From: M10-OD1-4 sp038061695
GTDB lineage: Bacteria; Patescibacteriota; Minisyncoccia; GWC2-36-17; M10-OD1-4
NCBI GenBank assembly: GCA_038061695.1
Contig: JBBTYT010000016.1
Location: 1-9,092, forward strand
Direction: 5' to 3'
Length of the DNA: 9,092 nucleotides
Position 1 is the stretch's first letter. Each line of letters opens with the position of its first letter. Below are positions 5,476 to 9,092 of this stretch, in pieces. The notes below the pieces were generated by a model. It was not told the origin of the DNA and made no database searches. It saw only the letters and a program-made list of their open reading frames with translations. The translations under genes and the position numbers were made by a program.

Positions 5476-7638
5476 ATGCAAATAATCGTACCTAATCCTA
5501 TTACTATTCTCAAAACCAGATTTGGTTATGACTGTTTTAGACACCAGCAGGAAGAAATTATTCAAACGGTGCTTGATGGAAAGGATTCGTTTATATTGAT
5601 GCCGACTGGTGGAGGGAAGTCTTTGTGTTACCAGATTCCTGCTTTGATTTTTGACGGGGTGACAGTGGTGGCGTCGCCTTTGATTGCGTTGATGAAGGAT
5701 CAGGTTGATGCGTTGCGTTTGAATGGCATTGCGGCTGCATATCTGAATTCTTCATTAACTTCTTCTGAACAGGATGAGGTTGTTTCGCAATTGCGTCGTA
5801 GTGAATTAAAACTTTTGTATATTGCTCCCGAAAAACTTTTTGCCAACAGTGGAGCATTTTTAGATATTCTTAATGATATTGGCGTATCGTTATTTGCTAT
5901 TGATGAGGCGCATTGCGTATCGCAGTGGGGGCATGATTTTCGTCCAGAGTATTTTTTGCTTTCCCGCTTGAAGAAGGAATTTCCGGCCGTACCAGTTATT
6001 GCTCTGACGGCGACGGCCGATCATCTGACGCAAAAAGATATTCTTGAAAAATTGAGGCTTCAGAATCCGCGCGTATTTGTTTCCAGCTTCAATCGTGCGA
6101 ATATTCACTATTTTGTTTCGCCAAAACAGAATAGTTATGAGAGATTGGTGGAATATTTAAAAAAACGCAAAGGAGAGATGGGTATTATTTACACTTTGTC
6201 GCGACAATCCACGGAAACATTGGCAGAGCGTTTAGTTAAGGACGGTTTTTTGGCTAGACCGTATCATGCTGGGCTCAACAAAGTAGTCAAGGATAAACAT
6301 CAAGAGTTGTTTCAAAAAGATGAGATTAATATTATTGTCGCAACAATTGCTTTTGGTATGGGTATCAACAAATCTAATGTGCGGTTTGTGGTGCATATGG
6401 ATTTACCGAAAAATCTGGAGAGTTATTATCAAGAAACCGGTCGGGCTGGAAGAGATGGACTTAAAAGCGATGCGTTGCTTTTTTACAGTAGTGGCGATCT
6501 GATGAAGCTCAAGCGTTTTACAGCGGTTGATGGCAACCCAGAGCAAACGCGGATTATGTTACGCAAACTTGGGCAGATGGCGGACTTTTGTGAAATTCGG
6601 AGCTGTCGTAGAAAGTATCTGCTTAATTATTTTGGTGAAGATACTAAAGATGTGTGTGGTAGTTGCGATTTCTGCCTAACAGAATATGAGACATTTGATG
6701 GGACGGTCATTGCACAAAAAGCGCTCTCCGCCGTGTTGCGTTTGGGAGAGCGGTTTGGTTTAAGTTATGTCGTGGATTTTTTGCGCGGGTCAAAGTCGGA
6801 GAAAATTAGGTCGGAACACAAGGATCTTAAAACTTATGGTGTGGGCGCGGATATTTCAAGGGAGGAGTGGCTTCGCTTTATGAAGGATTTGATTGCGATG
6901 GGCTATTTGAAACAGAGTGGCGACCAGTATCCAGTGGTGGCATTGACTGTAAAAAGCGTGGCTCTGCTTAAAGGAGAGGAAAAGGTGATGCTGGTGAAAT
7001 CCACAAACAGAAAAGAGGTGGAAAGAAAAGAAGAAAGATATGAAGAGGGTTTATTTGCGAAGCTTAAGAGCATTAGAACGGAACTAGCTCGAAAGGAAAA
7101 TGTGCCTGCGTATCTTATTTTTTCCGACGCTACCTTGCTTGAATTAGCGACCTATCTGCCGTTAAACTTGGACGATATGCGTCGCATCTCTGGTTTTGGT
7201 GATGTGAAAATAGCGCGCTATGGAGAGGCGTTTCTGTTTAGTATTGTGGAGTATTGTCACGAGTGCCAGTTGGATTCAAGGATATCCGAAAAAATTTCCC
7301 TTCATCGTCCGCGTCACAAAGGGCAGAAAGATATAGTAATAAATGGGACAAAGTCGGAGAGCCTTCAAATGTTTCGGAAAGGGAAAGCGATCGCAGAGAT
7401 AGCTAGCCTGCGTAGCCTTACTCTTTCTACGATTGAAAATCACCTCACCTCATTCCTTGCTACAGGAGAAGTGAAAGTAACAGATTTGGTATCCGAAAAA
7501 AAGATTTTGTATATTCAGGAAACGCTTGCCAAGTATGGCAATGCTCCTTTAAAATTTTTTAAGGATCTCCTCGGGGATGATTACACTTATAGCGAAATTC
7601 GCGCTGTGATTGAGTGGATGAAAAGAAATGGAAAGTAA
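5476..7638 (+). CDS. recQ: ATP-dependent DNA helicase RecQ
   Basis: A 720-aa superfamily 2 3'-5' DNA helicase for recombination and stalled-fork repair. The start fits the family's FGYDxFRxxQEEII opening (FGYDCFRHQQEEII, 16-29). Motif I is PTGGGKS (43-49), motif II DEAH (143-146), the aromatic-rich loop SQWGHDFRPEY (149-159), motif III ALTATA (176-181), and motif VI QETGRAGRDG (319-328). The zinc site has C377, C394, C397 and C400. A winged-helix RQC region (about 405-505), an HRDC-like domain (about 525-600) and a C-terminal helix-turn-helix region (about 624-670, SLQMFRKGKAIAEIA) follow. It is longer than the ~610-aa E. coli type because of that last part, which is also seen in other RecQ proteins. 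All catalytic residues are intact. Its codons are visibly richer in G and C than those of the msr-tyrS block. No Shine-Dalgarno sequence is seen. Confidence 0.96.
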   Translation: MQIIVPNPITILKTRFGYDCFRHQQEEIIQTVLDGKDSFILMPTGGGKSLCYQIPALIFDGVTVVASPLIALMKDQVDALRLNGIAAAYLNSSLTSSEQDEVVSQLRRSELKLLYIAPEKLFANSGAFLDILNDIGVSLFAIDEAHCVSQWGHDFRPEYFLLSRLKKEFPAVPVIALTATADHLTQKDILEKLRLQNPRVFVSSFNRANIHYFVSPKQNSYERLVEYLKKRKGEMGIIYTLSRQSTETLAERLVKDGFLARPYHAGLNKVVKDKHQELFQKDEINIIVATIAFGMGINKSNVRFVVHMDLPKNLESYYQETGRAGRDGLKSDALLFYSSGDLMKLKRFTAVDGNPEQTRIMLRKLGQMADFCEIRSCRRKYLLNYFGEDTKDVCGSCDFCLTEYETFDGTVIAQKALSAVLRLGERFGLSYVVDFLRGSKSEKIRSEHKDLKTYGVGADISREEWLRFMKDLIAMGYLKQSGDQYPVVALTVKSVALLKGEEKVMLVKSTNRKEVERKEERYEEGLFAKLKSIRTELARKENVPAYLIFSDATLLELATYLPLNLDDMRRISGFGDVKIARYGEAFLFSIVEYCHECQLDSRISEKISLHRPRHKGQKDIVINGTKSESLQMFRKGKAIAEIASLRSLTLSTIENHLTSFLATGEVKVTDLVSEKKILYIQETLAKYGNAPLKFFKDLLGDDYTYSEIRAVIEWMKRNGK

Positions 7639-7657
7639 ATATATCATTTTTTAGATA

Positions 7658-7686
7658 TTGAATAATGTGTTCTCGTGTGATATATT
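7658..7686 (+). promoter_or_regulatory. Promoter of the tRNA operon
   Basis: TTGAAT at 7658-7663, a 17-nt spacer and TATATT at 7681-7686, with TG at 7678-7679 making an extended -10 (TGATATATT). The start is expected near 7693, about 28 nt before tRNA-Val. It is the best-formed promoter in the window. Confidence 0.7.
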
Positions 7687-7720
7687 ATATAAATATTCTA
7701 CAGGTCTTTTGGTTGGTTTA

Positions 7721-7794
7721 GCGCGCTTAGCTCAGTTGGTTAGAGCATCTCGTTTACACCGAGAGGGCCGGGGGTTCGAGTCCCTCAGCGCGCA
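7721..7794 (+). tRNA. tRNA-Val (anticodon UAC)
   Basis: A 74-nt cloverleaf. The acceptor stem GCGCGCT pairs fully with AGCGCGC. The D arm is GCTC-AGTTGGTTA-GAGC. The anticodon stem TCTCG/CGAGA encloses TTTACAC, giving anticodon TAC. The T arm is GGGGG-TTCGAGT-CCCTC with one G-T pair. The discriminator is A at 7794, followed by CC and then G, so the final A of CCA is not encoded. It is the first gene of a three-tRNA operon. Confidence 0.95.
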
Positions 7795-7801
7795 CCGTTA
7801 T

Positions 7802-7877
7802 GTCCGGGTAGCTCAGTTGGTAGAGCACACGACTGAAAATCGTGGTGTCGCCGGTTCAATCCCGGCCCCGGGCACCA
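7802..7877 (+). tRNA. tRNA-Phe (anticodon GAA)
   Basis: A 76-nt cloverleaf including an encoded CCA (7875-7877). Acceptor GTCCGGG pairs with CCCGGGC through one G-T pair. The D arm is GCTC/GAGC, the anticodon arm CACGA-CTGAAAA-TCGTG with anticodon GAA, and the T arm GCCGG-TTCAATC-CCGGC. It lies 7 nt after the tRNA-Val discriminator base. Confidence 0.96.
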
Positions 7878-7878
7878 C

Positions 7879-7953
7879 GCGGGTATCGTATAATGGCTAT
7901 TATATATCCTTGCCAAGGATAAAACGAGGGTTCGATTCCCTCTACCCGCTCCA
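7879..7953 (+). tRNA. tRNA-Gly (anticodon GCC)
   Basis: 75 nt including an encoded CCA (7951-7953). Acceptor GCGGGTA pairs with TACCCGC and the discriminator is T. The anticodon arm TATCC-TTGCCAA-GGATA gives anticodon GCC. The T arm is GAGGG-TTCGATT-CCCTC. The AT-rich D arm TCGTATAATGGCTATTA has the layout seen in the E. coli glyT tRNA. Only one nucleotide separates it from the CCA of tRNA-Phe, so maturation must come from a shared precursor. Confidence 0.95.
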
Positions 7954-7992
7954 AATATAAATAAAAGCTAAAATAAAATAAGATAGTTCATC

Positions 7993-8018
7993 TGAAAAAT
8001 TATTTTTCAAGTTTTTTT
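7993..8018 (+). terminator. Probable rho-independent terminator of the tRNA operon
   Basis: A hairpin with a 7-bp stem, TGAAAAA (7993-7999) against TTTTTCA (8003-8009), and a 3-nt loop, followed by seven T at 8012-8018. The stem is almost all A-T, so it is weak, but the position and T-run fit. Confidence 0.5.
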
Positions 8019-8032
8019 ATTTTATCAAAATA

Positions 8033-8041
8033 TGTTAGAAT
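8033..8041 (+). promoter_or_regulatory. Putative extended -10 promoter of the secreted-protein operon
   Basis: TGTTAGAAT fits the extended -10 pattern and gives a start near 8048, 15 nt before the TTG start codon. No clear -35 is seen. TATAAT at 8048-8053, inside the adjoining inverted repeat, is an alternative -10. Confidence 0.4.
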
Positions 8042-8062
8042 TTAACTTATAATAAAGTTAAA
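8041..8062. promoter_or_regulatory. Perfect 8-bp inverted repeat before the secreted-protein gene (possible operator)
   Basis: TTTAACTT (8041-8048) and AAGTTAAA (8055-8062) are exact inverted copies around a 6-nt centre. The right half ends directly at the start codon and the centre contains part of a TATAAT. It could be a dimeric repressor site or a small AT-rich hairpin at the start of the transcript. Confidence 0.4.
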
Positions 8063-8719
8063 TTGAAAATTGTGAAAAGAAAATTTTTATTGGCAATGAT
8101 TTTTCTATTTACTTGGATTTTTTTAGGTCAGTTGCAGACTCTCTCTTTTGCTCAAGAGGATATTTCAACGCTTACAGAGTTAAATGCAACTTCAACTGCA
8201 GAAATCACAACTTCTTTGCAGACAACGGCAACTTCAACGCCAGTTGCGTTTTCTTCTCCAATTATAGAACAACTGGCAAAAGAAGATTTGCAAGAAGAAG
8301 AGGTAATGGCAGAAACGCAGGTTGTGGAATCGTCAGAATTATCACTCTCTTTCCAAAAGTCGCTCAAAGAGCGTAAATTAGAAAAATTGATTATTTTAGA
8401 TAAAAAAGCCAAGCATAGATGCCAAGCTGGAAATTTCACCATTGATATCTCAAATCAAAATTCAGCAATAGTGGAGCTTGGCTTAAATGGCAAGCGAGGT
8501 AATTTTGAAAATTTAGAGATTGGCTCTTTGCCAAAAGGCATTGATATTACATTTTTTAATAATGCAGATTATTCTTTGTCGCCCTTAAAAAGTGAGAATC
8601 ACGCACTCTTGCAAATTGTAAATCAAGTCGGTTCGCAAAAAGGCAATTTTAGCATCCCGATTATTTATCAAAGAGGAAATTCAACCGTAGTATGCCAGAT
8701 AAATGTTATTAACTTTTAG
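8063..8719 (+). CDS. Exported protein of unknown family
   Basis: A 218-aa protein starting at TTG (8063) or possibly GTG (8072). The basic KIVKRK n-region needs one of these, since the first ATG at 8096 would lose it. A signal peptide is clear: basic start, hydrophobic core at about 8-21 and a likely cut after LSFA (residue 30). A Thr/Ser/Ala-rich low-complexity stretch follows (35-65), then an acidic helix-prone part (about 66-112). The last ~100 residues look like a beta-rich domain starting at RCQAGNFTIDIS and ending VVCQINVINF. C120 and C211, the only cysteines, could form a disulfide closing that domain. No family is recognised. It lies 5 nt before another exported-protein gene, so it may act with that surface protein. 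Confidence 0.8.
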   Translation: MKIVKRKFLLAMIFLFTWIFLGQLQTLSFAQEDISTLTELNATSTAEITTSLQTTATSTPVAFSSPIIEQLAKEDLQEEEVMAETQVVESSELSLSFQKSLKERKLEKLIILDKKAKHRCQAGNFTIDISNQNSAIVELGLNGKRGNFENLEIGSLPKGIDITFFNNADYSLSPLKSENHALLQIVNQVGSQKGNFSIPIIYQRGNSTVVCQINVINF

Positions 8720-8724
8720 ATGTT

Positions 8725-9092
8725 ATGTTTTCTTTTTTGGTAAAAATATTAAAATTTTCTTTAGCACTGCTTTTTATTATGAGTTTTGTTTTCTCGGGTT
8801 TGCCGTCGGTTTTTAATTTTCCGCTAAAAGTTCAAGAAGCGCAAGCGGATGTGGCGACTGGCGATGGCAAAGTGATTTATGGCGAAGGTACGGTCACGGA
8901 TCCAAGAACGAGAAGTTGGACTGGGACTTTTGATGTAGAAGGCAATACTATCGTCGCCGCAGCTACTATTCGTCACACCATAATTAAAGCTTCACCTACT
9001 AGAGATGAAATGATTGTTGGTATTCAAACTACAGGAGGGGCACTCTATATACAGCGTTGGAACGGTACTTCTTGGTCAAACGAATGGAATGT
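8725..9092 (+). CDS. N-terminal part of a secreted surface protein (runs off the window)
   Basis: The frame stays open from the ATG at 8725 to the window end (122 codons plus 2 nt), so it is 3'-partial. The N-terminus is a signal peptide: basic residues at 7-10, a hydrophobic core at about 11-25 and a likely cut at EAQA|DVATG after residue 41. The mature start (DVATGDGKVIYGEGTVTD, then TRSWTGTFDVEG) is rich in Gly, Thr, Ser and Trp and leads to a WNGTSWSNEWN stretch, resembling the long repetitive extracellular proteins found in Parcubacteria-type genomes. That comparison is from memory of the style, not a search. It follows the preceding gene by 5 nt with no Shine-Dalgarno sequence, so it is probably co-transcribed. 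An ATG at 8720 gives only seven codons and is not the start. Confidence 0.8.
   Translation, partial: MFSFLVKILKFSLALLFIMSFVFSGLPSVFNFPLKVQEAQADVATGDGKVIYGEGTVTDPRTRSWTGTFDVEGNTIVAAATIRHTIIKASPTRDEMIVGIQTTGGALYIQRWNGTSWSNEWN

Noticed and set aside
5417..5485. Short frame (22 codons) overlapping the recQ start as a leader peptide
   Set aside because: Its ATGs lie in or right after the TATAAT box, upstream of the expected transcription start, and there is no ribosome binding site.
5591..5857. Minus-strand frames inside recQ (5591-5857, 5890-6108)
   Set aside because: They lie within strongly conserved helicase motifs on the other strand and show no family features.
7658..7960. 100-codon frame across the tRNA operon
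   Set aside because: It covers three complete tRNA genes; the LAQLVRAS and VAQLVEHT strings are translated tRNA D arms.
8113..8442. Alternative frames (plus 8113-8376, minus 8152-8442) in the exported-protein gene
   Set aside because: They are shadows of a frame with a clear signal peptide and an operon partner.

Overview
The window looks like a piece of an AT-rich bacterial chromosome. Small genes, almost no Shine-Dalgarno sequences, TAA, TAG and TGA all used as stops, and a secreted-protein pair ending in a large-surface-protein start together suggest a Candidate Phyla Radiation (Patescibacteria, Parcubacteria-like) genome. That placement is an inference from style and content; there is no rRNA or ribosomal-protein gene here to test it. 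No CRISPR array, transposase or phage module is visible.

Layout. 1-290 is GC-rich and non-coding: two diverged copies of a ~110 bp element face each other as an inverted pair, and each copy can fold into three hairpins. A good promoter (294-321) follows, then a small unrecognised reading frame split by an in-frame TAA, and an endonuclease/exonuclease/phosphatase-family gene (663-1394). An isolated small membrane protein gene (1592-1819) has its own promoter and terminator. Next come msrB and msrA, which repair R- and S-methionine sulfoxide and are coupled by an ATGA overlap, then tyrS (tyrosyl-tRNA synthetase). tyrS converges with and overlaps a minus-strand rmlD-type dTDP-4-dehydrorhamnose reductase gene by 4 nt. 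4941-5475 has no convincing gene but holds several clean hairpins.

recQ (5476-7638) is a complete helicase gene with visibly less AT-rich codons than the genes before it. Behind it lies a tRNA operon, Val(UAC)-Phe(GAA)-Gly(GCC), with its own promoter and terminator. The window ends in two tandem genes for exported proteins: a 218-aa unrecognised one with a signal peptide, and the 5' end of a surface protein that runs off the edge.

The genes are mostly independent housekeeping functions (oxidative repair, aminoacylation, sugar-nucleotide synthesis, DNA repair, tRNAs) rather than one pathway. The least ordinary material is regulatory or non-coding: the inverted structured repeat pair, the structured 4941-5475 gap, and apparently leaderless promoters, in which an extended -10 box ends exactly 7 nt before the start codon of both msrB and tyrS.
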